Source: Spodoptera frugiperda
Lineage: Eukaryota > Arthropoda > Insecta > Lepidoptera > Noctuidae
DNA: 64,000 bases
Direction of reading: 5' to 3'
NCBI RefSeq assembly: GCF_023101765.2
Contig: NC_064227.1
Coordinates: 4,411,592 to 4,475,591 of the forward strand
The notes beneath the pieces were generated by a model, which saw only the letters and a list, made by a program, of their open reading frames with translations, did not search any database and had not been told where the DNA came from. A program made the translations under genes and the position numbers. Of the stretch, positions 38,801-53,800 are shown in pieces. Each line of letters opens with the position of its first letter. Positions within the stretch are counted from its first letter, which is position 1.

Positions 38801-41800
38801 TTAGACATGGAGACATCCTATAATATCATCGTGCGAGTTGAAGAAATCTTGACCGAACCATATCGAACAATGCCAGCAGTGATGACCTACTGATTGATGT
38901 TGTTTCTTCAAAATTATGTCGTCATCAGATATCTGAAAAAATAATGTAGGGAATAAGTATGGAGAAGAGTAAAGAAAATGTGGTAATAGGCTCACTACCT
39001 ATTACAAGGGACTTCACGGACTCATAAATTGTGAAAATTGGGTGTACATTGTATAGTGGCATTATGTGCCATGATGTGCACCTCTGCCTAAACTTTCGAG
39101 GATTAAGGCGTTACGATATGTAAGATTAAGGAAAAAAAGTGTCCTGGCAATTTTTTGCGAAAACTAAGTGTATATTTTGCAAGCAAAACTGCAATATAGT
39201 GTATTGATTGTATTGTGTTTCGATTTCGTAAGAAATGAGTCAATTACCTCCGTGTGAATATTTTCTTTTATAGTGTAAATGATACTTATGCACTGTAGAT
39301 AAAGATTTCTTACTCGAATTGACGCGTAGGTGGTGTTTGATGTTTTAGCTAATTACCAGTGCTGAGATAAAAACAAAACTTTGTTTTCTTCTACTAGGTA
39401 ATATTATTCTGAGAAACTGTAGGTTTCACAACATTAATCCTATAATTGGCCACTACTGGCCTATTTTAAACTTACAATTAGAAATTATAAGCCCAACTTT
39501 CCTCACCATTTTTCCTTCACCGTTTGTCAGAGGTGTCTAAATAATCTTAGAAAGTACATAACTCGGGAAAAGTCACATAGGTACTTGCCGTTGATAGGTT
39601 TCGAACCAGCACTCTCTTGGATGAGAAGCCGGTCTTTAATCTTCGGAACACCACAATAACTATTTAGCATAAAAGTAAAAAAAACCTATTTTCATAAAAT
39701 AGTTTGAAAAACCTATTTTCATAAAATAGGTTTTTTACTTATGAAAGTTTTCAGCTAAATAGCGATCCATTATATATCTGTTTATATTCTGAAATAAGGA
39801 TATGTCATTTCATTCATGTCACATATCAATATCACACTAATCATTAAACGCGACATATTCACCGCAAAGCCAATAAAACAGCAATATATTCAACGTAACA
39901 CGAAAACAGTTAAAATCCATGTCATGAACAGATCTGTTAGCAACTAGACGATGACCTTATAAACAATTGAGTTCAACTCATATTAGGATTACACAATTCA
40001 CATATTTTAGCCATGTGTCCGCCACACACAGCTACACCTACGTACAATCATACAAACGAAACATTAGACCTAATTTAGGGTACCTAGTCCCAATTTAGGA
40101 TATCTAGAGACTTTTCTGAGTGCCTAATAATAAAGGAGCGTTTTTGGGATACACTAACGCCCGAATGCTGAAATGCTCAAATTTAAGTTGTACTTAAACA
40201 ACGAGCTATCTCTGTCATTTACAAAGAATTTGTAGGCACAGAACTATATTTGAAAATGTCTTAAAGTTGAGTGACGTTTGAGTATTTGACCAAAAGACAC
40301 TTCCTCCAGCGTTGTAGGTACGTTAAGAAACACAAACGCGCATGTCACAACTAACTCACTCTTAACCAACAGTAAGTCGATTATAAAGTAGTTATTCTGT
40401 ATGGGAATTAAACCCTTGACACGTAATTTAGAAGCCGGTCGCCGGGATCGCCCGATTACTACGCCAACCGTGCGTTTCAGTGATTAAGATTAGGTGTAAT
40501 GTACTGATTAAAATATACCTTCATCCAAGGTGAATTTATCCTAGCTATCTTAATAATCAATTTAGAACTTATCACTTACCCCTAAATCCCTTCTATACTT
40601 TGACCAACTTCTATAACAAACTCAGTTACTTTCTTGTTGCCTCATAAAACTGCCCACAGATGGAGCTGTTATAAAAATCAGCTGAATGAAACCGTTGACA
40701 ATACTTCAATGCATCCTGCCACTATTTATAGTACCATTGTGTTCCTTTAAGTGAACTCAATGTAGGAGCAAAATGGACTTTTGAAAACGGTACTTTGTGT
40801 AGCAATTTCAAGGCAGTTAGGATGCAGATCTTGATTGATAAATGGTCCCGTTCGTGCAATGAATTGATGTAGTCTAAGGCATCTTTTTCTCGTCTCGAAG
40901 GAGTAAACGAAAGCAAAACGAAAACGAAAATCATTCCACGTACCTTATGATGAATGAAATAACCCTATAAAATATAGGAAGCTGAATTTTCTATATCGTC
41001 TTGTTTTATCAAACTAAAATGCCATCTAAACGTCTAACTGCCGCACTAGAGACATTTTTAAAGATAACTTAAACTATTCATTTGTAAGTAATGATTTTGT
41101 TTTGAAACCAACGGCTAAGGACTGGGTTAAGTGACCATTAAAATGACTTTGAGTACGACGGTACATCACTTATCTCTATGACACAAAATTTAACGCGAAT
41201 TATTGTACCTAATGTTATATTTTACTTGATAATTCAACCATACTCGTTTACTCGAATCTCTTGATCATAAGTTATGACTTATAAGTTGTACTTAAAATTG
41301 AGATTAAACTAATAGAGACTTTAAAACAATGTACTAAATATCATATTTGTTTGTTTCAGGTGGCTTGGAAGGTAAATACAGAGTGGCGGCACCCGAGCTA
41401 ATGCAGGACACATTCATGAGCGACTCTGAGGACGAAGGAGGTGAGTTTATATATCTATTACATATATATTTTAGATTAAATGTTTAATGAATCCTTAGTA
41501 GATAAATTAGCTGATGGATTGCTAAAAAGTCAGTTGTTGGAAACAAGTTTAAATTAAGTTGTGACTGCACGGTTGGCACGGTGGCTGGGCAACTGGCTGC
41601 CGTACAACGTGTAGCGGGTTCAATTCCCGCACGGAGCAACTCTTTGTATGATCCTCAAATTGTTGTTCCGGGTCTGGGTGGGTGTCATGTGTATGTGAAC
41701 TTGTACGTTTGTAGACGCAACCACGGCACAGGAGAAAATCCTAGTGTGGGGCAACGTCTTTTTTTTTTTAAGTTGCTTCCGCCTAGTCCGTTCCATCATC

Positions 41801-44800
41801 GAACCACAAGACAATCGGCGAAGCGCTACCGCTTTATGGTAGATATTCCACCCGCTCGCACGAAGCGCTCCGCTTCGAACTTGTAGGGAATAGAATTCTT
41901 TGCCGGAGTCTGTGTTTCCTGATGGGAATTATCTGGATGTCTTAAAGGCCTGAGTGAATAGGTTTGTTATAGGCAGACGTGCTCCATCGTAGATCGCATT
42001 ATCACTTACCACCAGACACGTGCCACGTGCCTACGCGCAGTTTAAAGTACTTAGAGAAAAAATGTCGGTCTATGCCTACCCAATTTATGCAATAAAACTA
42101 CTTATGACTTGTAGAAAGATGTGTTTAGATAACCACAAAACTAAACTAATTTCATGAAATGTTGTTTACAAACTTCTGAATATTTTTCAATTTGTTAGTT
42201 ATTTCTTTAAACATGCGGCTTTGAGCTTTATGCTTTTTGCACGTGGTTGTGTAATTTCGTTTATTACAAGGTCATACTTTAAAATATTGACATAAATATC
42301 TTTATTTACTGCTTTTTCAAGAGCATCATTAATAAGCTTCCTTGGCTGAGTGGTCGCCAGTGTGGCTGCCGGGCAACGGGTCTCGAGTTCGATTCCCCGA
42401 TCCGTCCGGTATATAGCAATAGGCTAACCCTCTATTACATGGGACTTATAACACTAATGGTGAAAAGCGGGTGTACGTTGTACAATGGCATCACATACTG
42501 AAATGTGCTCCTCTGTCTACCACTTCGGGGATAGAAAGATTAAAAAAACTGAATTTTCAGTAGATATAGACTCTCTTTGATTCTGATTATGAAACATAAC
42601 GTTAAAACAAACATAAAGTTTTAAATATGTTACTATTTATCAGTCTTATTTCGTATACAACTCTCACAGTTTTAACTTTCAATTTAAGATTAACTGTGTT
42701 TATCTTGAAATTCTTTATACATATACTTTATCGATCTGAGGCTTCGTCCCTAAACTTTAAGATCGAGACACAAAATCAACTTTTAACTAAACAACACGAA
42801 CATCAATAAACCGCCAAATAAACTTTATAAATAAAATCACTACTATCGAATACTGTTTATCACTGGTCTGACGATGGAAATCACTTGCTATGTCTATAAC
42901 GAGACCCAAGGACACGATTTACGTCTGTCAAACGTTGAGAAAAGAGGTCAACTGACCACATATATCTGACCTAATTTCCAATAGTTTCCGAATACTGTAC
43001 ATCTTGTTGTATGAACGTTTTTGATGATTTATATTAAATAAATTGGTTTTAGATTATTTTAGTATCAATCGTAAATTAAATACGTGAGCTATAGGTATAT
43101 ATTTTTTTTAATAACATTGCCCCGCACTATGATTTTCTCCTGTATCGTGGGTGCGTTCAAACATACAATTTTACAAAAGACACCCGAAACAACAATTTGC
43201 GGATCACATATAAAATTGCTCCGTGCGGCAATCGAATCCGCTACAGATTGCACGGCAGCCAGTTGCCCAGCCATCGCACCAACCGCGCAGTCATGATATC
43301 AATGATTAATGGCTTGGAAACAATTATGAAAAGTCACATGAAATTAAAAATATTATGTTTTTAATAACTACAATGTAGGTATTTCTAGATGCATTCAATA
43401 CAGACGATTAAAAGAAAAGCAAGTTATGGACATTTTATTATTTTATAAGAGAGATACCTAAGTGATATTGTTAAGGTAATAAAAAAACACAACTATGTAA
43501 CTTTTTCTTTCTATAAAATATAATCTATCTTCTTCTTGTTTCCAGGCGAGGTAGAGTGCCCAATCCAACAGCAGCAACAATACCGCTACATGAACAGCGA
43601 GGCGGGTACGCTGCACCGAGCGAAGCCGCTCGAGGACACGGTCACCGATGGTCACCTGTGGCCCAGCAACAATGACAGGAAGGTCGCCACCATCGATCGG
43701 CAGCCACTGGATATTGGGTACGTTTGTAATCTATACATATAATAAAATCGTAGAAAAGTGCTGTCTGTACATTGAAAATAAAAATAAAAAAAATAGCAGG
43801 GGTTATTGTTATGTCGATGTCGAACCCAAAAATGTAATTAACTTTTTTTTTGTCTGTTTGTCTGTTTGTCTGTTTGTCTGTTTGTCTGTTTGTCTGTTCG
43901 TCTGTGCGCGCTAATCTCAGAAACGGCTGATCCGAGTTGGATGCGGTTTTCACGAATATATTGTGGGATGCTTAAATTTACATTTAGTGTTTGTTTCATG
44001 TCAATCGGTTCATAAATAAAAAAGTTATGTCAAATTAAAGAATCACGTCGAACATTCTATGCTTATACCATTAATCTCCGCAACTATTTGACGGATTTGG
44101 TTGAAATTTGGTACAGATATAGTTTAGAACCTTAGAAAGGACATAGATATATTTTTATTTCAAAAATAAAAAATAAGAAATAACGTTCAGTTTAAAATAA
44201 AATTTTACTCCATTTGTGCCATTATAGCTGTAGAACTCCGTAAAAGAACCCAACATTAACTTCCTTGAATAAACCATCGAACACCAGACAATTTACTAAA
44301 CATTCACCACGTTTCTCCAACCCCAGTTTCCTGGTATCATTTGTGGTGGACGCGCGGGGAGGTGCGATGAAGGCCAAGCGGCGCGGTGGCGTGCGCATCA
44401 TAGTCCCCCCCGCCGCGTGCGCAGCGCCCACCCGCGTCACCTGCAGGGCTGCCACACGACGAGCCCCGGCCGCCGCCCCGCCACCACTCATGGAGGGCGA
44501 AGCCCTAGCCTCAAGGTTACTTGAGCTACAACCACAGGGCGCTAAGTTCTTGGCGTAAGTATCTATATATTAATACGTGATGCAAAAACTTTGGAAACCT
44601 TTTTACGAAAATTGCGCGGACGTAGGAGCATAAAATTTGGTACACTTATAGTTTATGTGTAGGAGAAGTGAAAAATGCTAATGCTAAAAATAATGCGTAG
44701 CTTTCTTTAAAGTACATTAACTGCCATACTCAGAGTTATTTAGTGATTACTTAACCTGTCAAACGCAGAGCTTAGTATGTTGATTTTTGAAGAGTTCCCT

Positions 44801-47800
44801 GGAATATCTTCCACATCTCATTTCTGAAGAGATCCCGCGAGATCGGGAACTATGTGGTTAAAACCAAAAATTTGCCGGAAGTCACTATTCCACTCGAACG
44901 AAGTCGCGGGCAAAAGCTAGTAACTAATAACAAAAGTAATTTCTGATAGAAATATCTTTCTTTTAGTGGAATAATGTCAGACTCGTATTATGGTATGCAT
45001 AGTGAACATTAATGTAACAAAAATAAAGACGCGTGTGTTATTAGACGATTTTAGAAAATATTCTCACGTCTCATACCTACACAACAGCAAGAAAAAGTCG
45101 CAGTAATCTCATTCAGAAACAGATGGGTAAAAATATTTTTTGTATGTCTACTTTTGCGTCATTTCATCGTCAAACAAATGGAGTATAAACTACGTAAAAA
45201 TTAAACTGAACTTATTACTATAGCTGTAGAACTCCGTAAAAGAACCCAACATTAATTTCCTTGAATAAAACTCTTAAACACCAGACAATCTATTAAACAT
45301 CCCCACGTTTCTCCACCCCCAGTTTCCTGGTATCGTTTGTGGTGGATGCGCGGGGAGGTGCGATGAAGGCCAAGCGGCGCGGTGGCGTGCGCATCATAGT
45401 CCCCCCCGCCGCGTGCGCAGCGCCCACCCGCGTCACCTGCAGGGCTGCAACACGACGAACACTCATGGAGGGCGAAGCCCTAGCCTCAAGGTTACTTGAG
45501 CTACAACCACAGGGCGCTAAATTCTTGGCGTAAGTATTTTATTGTGAATCAATAATAATTTTTTTTTGGTCACTAAATGTATTTATTTCTTAATTTTATC
45601 AAACTTTGTCTTAAATAGTGATTCTGCTCTATATTTTACCACAAAGATAGGAATAAGCTTACGGCCCCTCTAATGATAAGTAGTTGCTATAGCCTTTTTG
45701 AGGGGAGAAAATCATCCAATAACTTCTCCCGCCTTGGGTGAGGGGAGAGGTAATGTCAGAATCTTACTGACTAAAAACCACCCCGTTCCTACTCCTGCTT
45801 TTCGAGCCGGAGCCTCTGTATACCCGCTAGGTAGTCCGCAGCTCTGAGTTGCTGTAGTCTAGAGACGTCTGCAATACTTACTTGAGGAATAGGTTACATG
45901 TTAGCTACCCTAAAACTTTTGAATCATTGGTGTCCTGCGATCTGGTAAAAGTCACAGGGAAGCCGACTAGATGCAGGTAATTTTCACACAGTGGACGTCT
46001 TTTATCTTTTTACCTACTATGGTGATAATAACAATTTGGTTTTCTCCCAACAGTCCAGTGGTGATCGAGGTGCCGATCTACACGTCGTCGTGCCGCGAGC
46101 GCGAGATCGTGGTACTGCGCTCCGACACTGGCGAGACCTGGCAGGACCACTACCTACACAACAATGACAACCCACTGATACAGGTCGGTAGTATTCATAC
46201 AAAAAAAAACATTAAAAATACCTAAAAGTCCTTAAGAATAGTATTGGGAGAGTTTAGAACACTGAAACACTCTAAAACGTTATTAAAGTAATAGTACATA
46301 GTTAAAGAAATATGTAATTATGAAGTCGTTACTGAGGACGGCATAAACTTTTTGGTATATTACAGAAATTAATTTGTTTTTAACTATAGTTATAATAGTC
46401 GAATCATTCTTCACTCATAAGAACCATCGTAAAACGAATATTCGTCTACGAGCGAATATTAAGCTCGATTGCTACATTTAAAACTGGGAACCATAGATCA
46501 ATGCGATATCAGATTTTTCTTATTTAAAGTTCAAAGTAATATTTCCAGTTTAGTATATAAAACTAACTTTCTCTTCATCCAGAAATCTAATCTACTTTCC
46601 CCCATTTCCAGGAAGCATTACAACGCGAGCGCCAGGAGTACGGCGGCAACGAGACCATAGGGGAGAGTGGGGAGCGGGTGACGCGGATCATCACGTGCGA
46701 CTTCCCCCACTACCTCGCCTGCGTGTCGCGGGTGCGGCAGGAGGTCCACGTCATCGGGCCCGAGGGAGGCACCATCTCCAGTGCGCATATACCACAGGTA
46801 GGATTTTGAACTTTATTCAATTGTGATTAGGTTTAAAGTCTGTTAGAGGCAATATATCAGGATACTGTAACTAGATGGTGCGCATATACCACAGGTAGGA
46901 CTTTAAATGCTATTTATTGTAGTTGGTTTATGATTGGGAGTCTGTTAAAAGTAAAAAAAGTCAAAATCTTTTATTTCAATTAGTCTAGGAAGGCACTTTT
47001 GTACATCAAAGCAAATCTAATAATATTAATAACGTCTATCTGTTGGTCAGTCCTCTAGTGAAGCTTTGCTGAAATATACGGAAGTCATCTCCAATGTGTT
47101 AATTAAATTTCGGTTTTGAATTAAAAATTTATAAAGACTAAGATTACTTAGAGACCGCTGACAAACGGTGAAGGAAAACATAGTGAGAAAACCTAAGCTT
47201 ATAATTTATAAATAATAAGTTTGAAATCGCCAACCCGCATTGAGCAAGCGTGGTGATTAATCCTCAAACCTTCTCCATGTGAGAAGAGGTCTTTGCTCAG
47301 CTGTGGCTACTATAAGCTGATGATGATGCAAAGACTAATAATAATATAATGTAAATCCAAGACTTCGTTTTAACCAACTTCAAAAATGCCAAAGATTCTC
47401 GATTCTCACTTTTTTTTTAATTAAACGATACTATACAATCAAGCACTTAATCAATGATTTGTATCATAAATATTTGATATTATTAGTAATAGAAATTAAA
47501 ATACTAAAGATCATCCACGTTTAGTCTAAACCTTCATCAACACCATAAAATATCAAAACTATTCTCTTTCTTCCAGGTCCAAGCCCAGTTCCCGGCGGCA
47601 GCGCTAACGAAGCGCATCCGCGTGGGTCTGCAGGCGCAGGCGGCCAGCGCGGCGCAGTGCCGCCGCGTGCTGCCGCGCCACGCCGCCGTGTCGCCCGTGC
47701 TCACCGTCGAGCCCAGGCGGCGCAAGTTCCATCGCTCTATCACTCTCACTGCGCCCTTGCCGGCTTTGCCTGTAAGTTGTATTCATTTTTCTATTATAAT

Positions 47801-50800
47801 GTATTGTTACAACTATGGTGTATTTTTGTAATTTGGTACGCATATATTTCTAAAGATTTTGATTGTGAAAGAATTCTCGTAATGAATCAAAGATAGTTTT
47901 GGAAATAATATTATAAGAGTGTTGACAAGTTCTTACACTCTTCGAAGAATTTGTTTAAACTTACTTCTGAATTACTGTTTCTGCGAAAATATTTTTTTTA
48001 GTATCTTGTTTGTAACAGTAACTAAAATCTTCATGTACTACAAATCAGACCTCATCTCACTAACACTCTAAAAGCAGTTAAAATAATATAACAACAAAAA
48101 CATAATAAACTTCAATTCACTATAAAAAATCATAAAACAATTTCGTCGAAATGACCGATGATTCGATAAACCTATAAAAACACATTTGAATTATTTTTAA
48201 AACATTTTACTACATGGAAATACTTAAAAAACCCCTTTCCCCCCTGCAGGACAGTACGGAGAAGCCGTCGACGTCGAACCTGCGCCTGCTGTGCTCGATA
48301 ATGGGCGGGCAGGCGCGCGCCGTGTGGGAGGACGTCACCGGCTCCACGCCGCTCACCGTCACCGACGACTGCGCCTCCTTCACCACCACCGTCTCCGCCA
48401 GGTAACATACTTAACTTATTTTCTACGAATATAGATTCCCAATCTGCCTAATACCCGATTCCCCAACAACTCTTAAATTCCTAACCCCCAAAAGGCCAGT
48501 AACGCACTTGTAACGCCTCTGGTGTTTCAAGTGTCCATGGACGGTGGCGATTGCTTACCATCAGGTTACCGGACTATAGTCCGTAAGATTACTCTGTATC
48601 CATCACACTAATATTAATATGAAACTTTACTCATTTGGACGTTTTTTCGTCAATCACGTTGAAACTACTGACTGAATGGATATTGACGGAAAGAGTAGCT
48701 GAATTGGATAGTAGGATATTTTTATCCCACGAGAACATCATACCATGCACAATTATTAAACGCTTACAAATTCCATTTCAGATTCTGGATGATGAACTGC
48801 CAGAACGTCAGCGATGCTACCAAACTGGCCACAGAGTTATACAGGTAATAGCGAAATTATTTTCTTTTATCCGAAAAATATTGTTATTTTACACCGGTTG
48901 TTTCGGATCTGGGTGTCACGTGTATGTGAACTTGTATGTTTGTAAATACGCCCACGACATATGAGAAATCACAGTGTGGGTCTAAGATTAAAAAAAATAC
49001 CGATTGTAAAATAACAATATTTTTTTCACAAGAAAGGAAATCAATGGGTTTTTAAACACACGTTGTCCGACTTTTTACCAATTAAACTGTTAATTGTAAT
49101 CGATCCTGTTAAAATCATAACACTGTGCTCGCTTACCATCAGGTGATACGCCTGCTCGTTTGCCCCTATTCCATAAAAAAAGAATGCTATACTATTGTTT
49201 TATCACACATCTTTATCCAACTAGTTTTCGAGTTTGGCACTGACTATCAAACCAGAAACTGTTTAATATTATTATCTATATATAACTTATGTCTTATTAA
49301 TTCCAGAGAGATGTTGCTGGTCCCATTCGACGTCCGCATAGTGGTGCTGGGCAAGCGACTGGACGCGCTCGAGGGACGCCTGCTCGTCATGACCATCACT
49401 GACAGATACGCTTACGAAACTCTATTGCAGCAGGTATGGGAGCACTTCGTTATTTTATTTGTAAATTAGTGAATTATATTATTGACGGTTGAAAGACTAA
49501 TTGATTATGGAACTAGTCGATATAAAATACAAATAATTCAATAAAACGGCTATAACATAGCACTTTAAATATTCATATTTAAAGGCAAGTCTTGGTGAGT
49601 TCAATCTTTATTTTAAATAATTTGAAAAACACGAACTTGTGACTTGCGACTTGTCAACAGCGAAAATTAAGCATTCGTTATAAATTAGTTATTTGTCATT
49701 CTGTTGTACTCTGAATATACACAAGATTTAAACAGGGCTTTAACTTATGCATACCACAAAATCGGGTTTGTTTAACCTTAGGGGTAATTTTGACCCAAAT
49801 TTTTAGACCAATAAATAACTACTAATATACATTTTGTTCTAGAATCCTATTGCTTATAGAATTTGGATCAAAATTCAGTCAATGGGTCAAAATAAACCCG
49901 AACTAACCCAATACTTAATGTTAAATTTACATAAATTAATATTATCTCCACAGGAACACTACACAGAAGTAGCCCACTCAACATCGGTTCGATTCCTGGA
50001 CGGTAAAGACGTGTACCTGGAGTTCTCCGGCAACCTGGTGCCGGTCACCAAGTCCGGCAGCCAGCCCATGCTGACTTTCGAGGTGAGTTTATTGAAGTTT
50101 CCGTCAGGACTGCCACACAATATAGATGTAAACTCATTAACAATACAATAGATTTTTAGTTTTGACGGAGACGATAGTTCTGAATGAATAATTTACTGTA
50201 TGGAATAGAATCGTTACTTTGCGGAAATCCATGATACACTACTAGAGTTTTAGTTTTCATTCCGCTTATAGATGTAATTCCAATAAACGCTCGCAATTAA
50301 ACGCTCACGCAGCACGAGGTGCATGTTGAATCGGCGGCTGCGGCAGCTCGAATTCGAGCTTTTTGAATGAAAACTAAAAATCTTATTGTATTGTTAGTGT
50401 ACCATTAATTTCCGCAAAGTAGCGCCTGATTCTATTTTATATAGAACATTATTCATTCAGAACCATTGTCTCTACGTCTTTTAATTGAAGACTGGCGCGA
50501 TAATATGTTGATTGCTGACTTGACCATTATTTGGTACTCGCTATTCAGTACTTATTACAAAAAGATAAGGTTCACTTTACATACATACATAACCTCACGC
50601 CTGTCTCCTATGCCAGCTTTTAGCAAAGACTATGGAACGCTAATAGCTACGGTTCTTAACATACCTCTTTGATTTCATCAACAGCAAAGGTCGAATTGAA
50701 TCAACTATTTTTACTGTTAAGAATGTAACTTGACTGTAACCAACTTTAATACTTTCTTGGCAGATGAACTATCCATAAACCACGCTTATATATCGTGGAC

Positions 50801-53800
50801 CCCGATTGAGATAACTATGTAAAATAGGATGAACTATCCTTAAAACAGGTATTTGCGATGTGGACCCCGTATTAATGTGTAAAATATGTGTGTATTGTTG
50901 CAGGCGTTCAAAGACAACCGCGTGGAGTTCACGGTACGCGTCAAGCACCACGAGGAGAACCCGTCCGGCAGGATCTACTTCATGAATGAACCTAAGGTAA
51001 GCGACGACACTTGGACATATTGCTCTTACTTTTTGAATGATTGTATATCAGTTGATGAGAATTCGAAATATTTTGATGGCGTGAAAATAAAAGTTATCAA
51101 CTTTCATTTTACGTCTCTGAAAATATTTGTTGTTTTGTTATATTGAGACCAATAATGACCATAACTGTGCATGGTCTTGCCATCTTTGCAGTATGAAAAT
51201 AAATAAATACAAATACAAATATTATTTATTTTGTCAATATAGGTATCTTACTTTAAATGGTAGATCTATCTAGAACTATCATTCTGATAGTTCGCTATAT
51301 TGTATCTGTACAGACATAATTTTTTTTATAGTAGGTAGCTACATTACATACTTAATACATTTAATCAAATTATTGCACGTAATACATATATGAATGAGTC
51401 TTCATATAAGAATTAGCGTAAGGCAGTTGTCCCACCGGCAACGATGAACGAGTAACGAGTAGAGCTAGAACTAGAAACGAGTGAAAACGAGTGAAAACAA
51501 AAACAAACAAGTGAAGCGAGCACTCGCCGTATATGTATATGCATCTCTTTTGTTTACACGGAAAGTATATCTATTGTACGTTTCTTGAGCGAGAAAATAG
51601 CCGATAGTTAGTCGTTCACTCGCCGTTGGTGGAACAACTGCCTATAATCTAGAATTTAAAGTACAGTTTAATTATCTATATCTATCTACTCGTATACCCA
51701 GGTCCCGAAAGGCGAGCAGTCCCAGACCCCGGCGTGTGTCCTGGACGTGGAACTACCGGAGCGCATCGCACCGCGCGCTGGCAAGAGCCAAGTCGACTAC
51801 CTCAACTTGGACCAATCTGGTGAGTTTTAGTTTCTAAGTTGAGAAATTGACTCTTTAAATATGACGAACATTATTACGTACATTTATAAGATTTACACGA
51901 TTTGCAAAAGGAGTACAACAGTGGTTTTTGTTAAGCCTTTAACTGCCATTAGAAAACTGTTGAAGGCAAATCCTCCACTAATGTAGGTCTTCGACGACCT
52001 ACGTGGCAGTTAACGTACATATACGAAGAAAAAGTAATAGTTATTACTTAAGCTTTTTAGCAAAACCTTGCGAAAATATCATTATTAATTTCAAATGGTA
52101 CGTTACATTATTTAACTTCCATTATTACTAATCTAGAACATTTTTTTACTTTCCAAAGGTTTCGACGCGCTGAAGGATGAGCTGAGCTTCCACTGGGGAG
52201 GAGACCACAACAACAGCCTGGGACCTGGCTCCCTGCCATACTCGCATGATAGACAGGTTAATGGACATGTAAGTACTTTCACGTATTTATTTATCTTGGT
52301 CTAGTTTTGAAATGAAATATAGTATAATTCCACTATAAAAAATGTATTTAATTTAATAGTAATAGTTTTTATTGTCATTATACAATAATGGTAAAATCTA
52401 AAGGTACGACTTGAAGCATGTTGTAATGACTTGTGTTTTTATTTCAGGACAAGATCATTACAAACGGCGACGTGAAATACCAAACGAAAGAAACTGATGA
52501 TAGCAAAGATACTAAACCTCAAGGTAAGATCAAAACCACAGGGAAAAAAAGCATTAAAATAGTCGCAACCATATCCTATAAAGAAAACAATAATTCCTTT
52601 TGCAACATTACAGTCAATGGCGGTGCTCTTCACGTAGACTCCAACAAGACTAAGGCAACATTCGATTCAGACGAAGATAAGACCCCAATGAACACCCTTG
52701 AGAAAGGCAAGAAGAAGCCAGAAGGTAGCGTGGGCTTCCTCGGCGGCCTCGCAGACAAGGTCAAAAACGTCTTCAGCCATAGCGAGGACAAAGAAGATGA
52801 AAAAGAAACCTCTCCCAAACCACAGCCTAAACCTAGAGAATCCAAGGAAAGAGACTCCAAAGAAAGGGATCCCAAAGAAAAAGACCCTAAGGAAAAAGAA
52901 AAGTCACCACCCAAACCTGCCCCCAGAATCATCAGCGAAGATCTCCTAGGTAAAATCGACGATGTGTTCAAAGATCTTAAAACTGCACCCCACCAGAAAG
53001 GGGACGACGATATCAGCAACCAGGTTTACGCAACCAAACTGGTTGTGGATGAAGAAAACTCGAAACCCATCGAAGATAATCTCTACGAACAGTATGAACG
53101 CATGCAGCCTGTTGATACACCAGTGTGCTCCCAAAAAACAGATCCGTTCCAATTCTACGTCGGCTGCTGCGAAGGAAGATATAAGAAGGGCCAGAAACAC
53201 CGACACGATGAGACGTCTAACGTCGTCGACAGGATAGAACAAGTCCACTTCGCTGCCCATGAGAAACTCCACGATGTGTCTGATAAAGTTCATGGTGATT
53301 TAGCAGAAGGCTTATGCATTATCGAAGATGAAAAGGACAAAATTAAACACAAAGCTGGTGACGCAGCCAATGATCTACTCGGTGATCTTGAAAAAGCTAA
53401 ATCTGGTGCTCAGGATAAATTACACGAACTAGAAGATGGTGCTCGCGGTAAACTTAGCGATATCGCGGAATCAGCGGAGAAAGTTAAAGATGATGTGAAC
53501 GCTAAGGCTGGTGATTTGAAGAATAACATCTCTTCTGAAGTAGAGGATGCTAAGATTTCAGCTACAAACCTCGTTGACAACGTAATCCATCAAGCTGGAG
53601 TTGTTAAGGATGATATCAACAGTAAGGCAATGATGATCAATTTCATGGCCATGGAAAGGGCTGAAGAAACGAAGCTCCGAGAAGGCGAGAAACTAGCTCA
53701 AGTAGGAAAAGCCGCTGAAGGTGCTGCCAACAATATTAAACACAAAGCACAAGAAGGCGCTAACGCAGTCTCCGAAGCTGTCCATGAAGCTAAAGATGCT

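Larger units (their letters stand above)
23862..41359 (+). other. Intron 1 of the short ankyrin isoform, 17.5 kb
   Basis: It is bounded by GGATG|GTATAT and TTTCAG|GTGGC. It holds no exon that I can support, only repeats, MITEs and small hairpins listed separately. CRE words lie at 25194 and 25210. The size and repeat load are normal for a moth intron. Confidence 0.7.

Noticed and set aside
43848..43905. CRISPR-like array
   Set aside because: An 8-bp microsatellite without spacers, in an animal genome.
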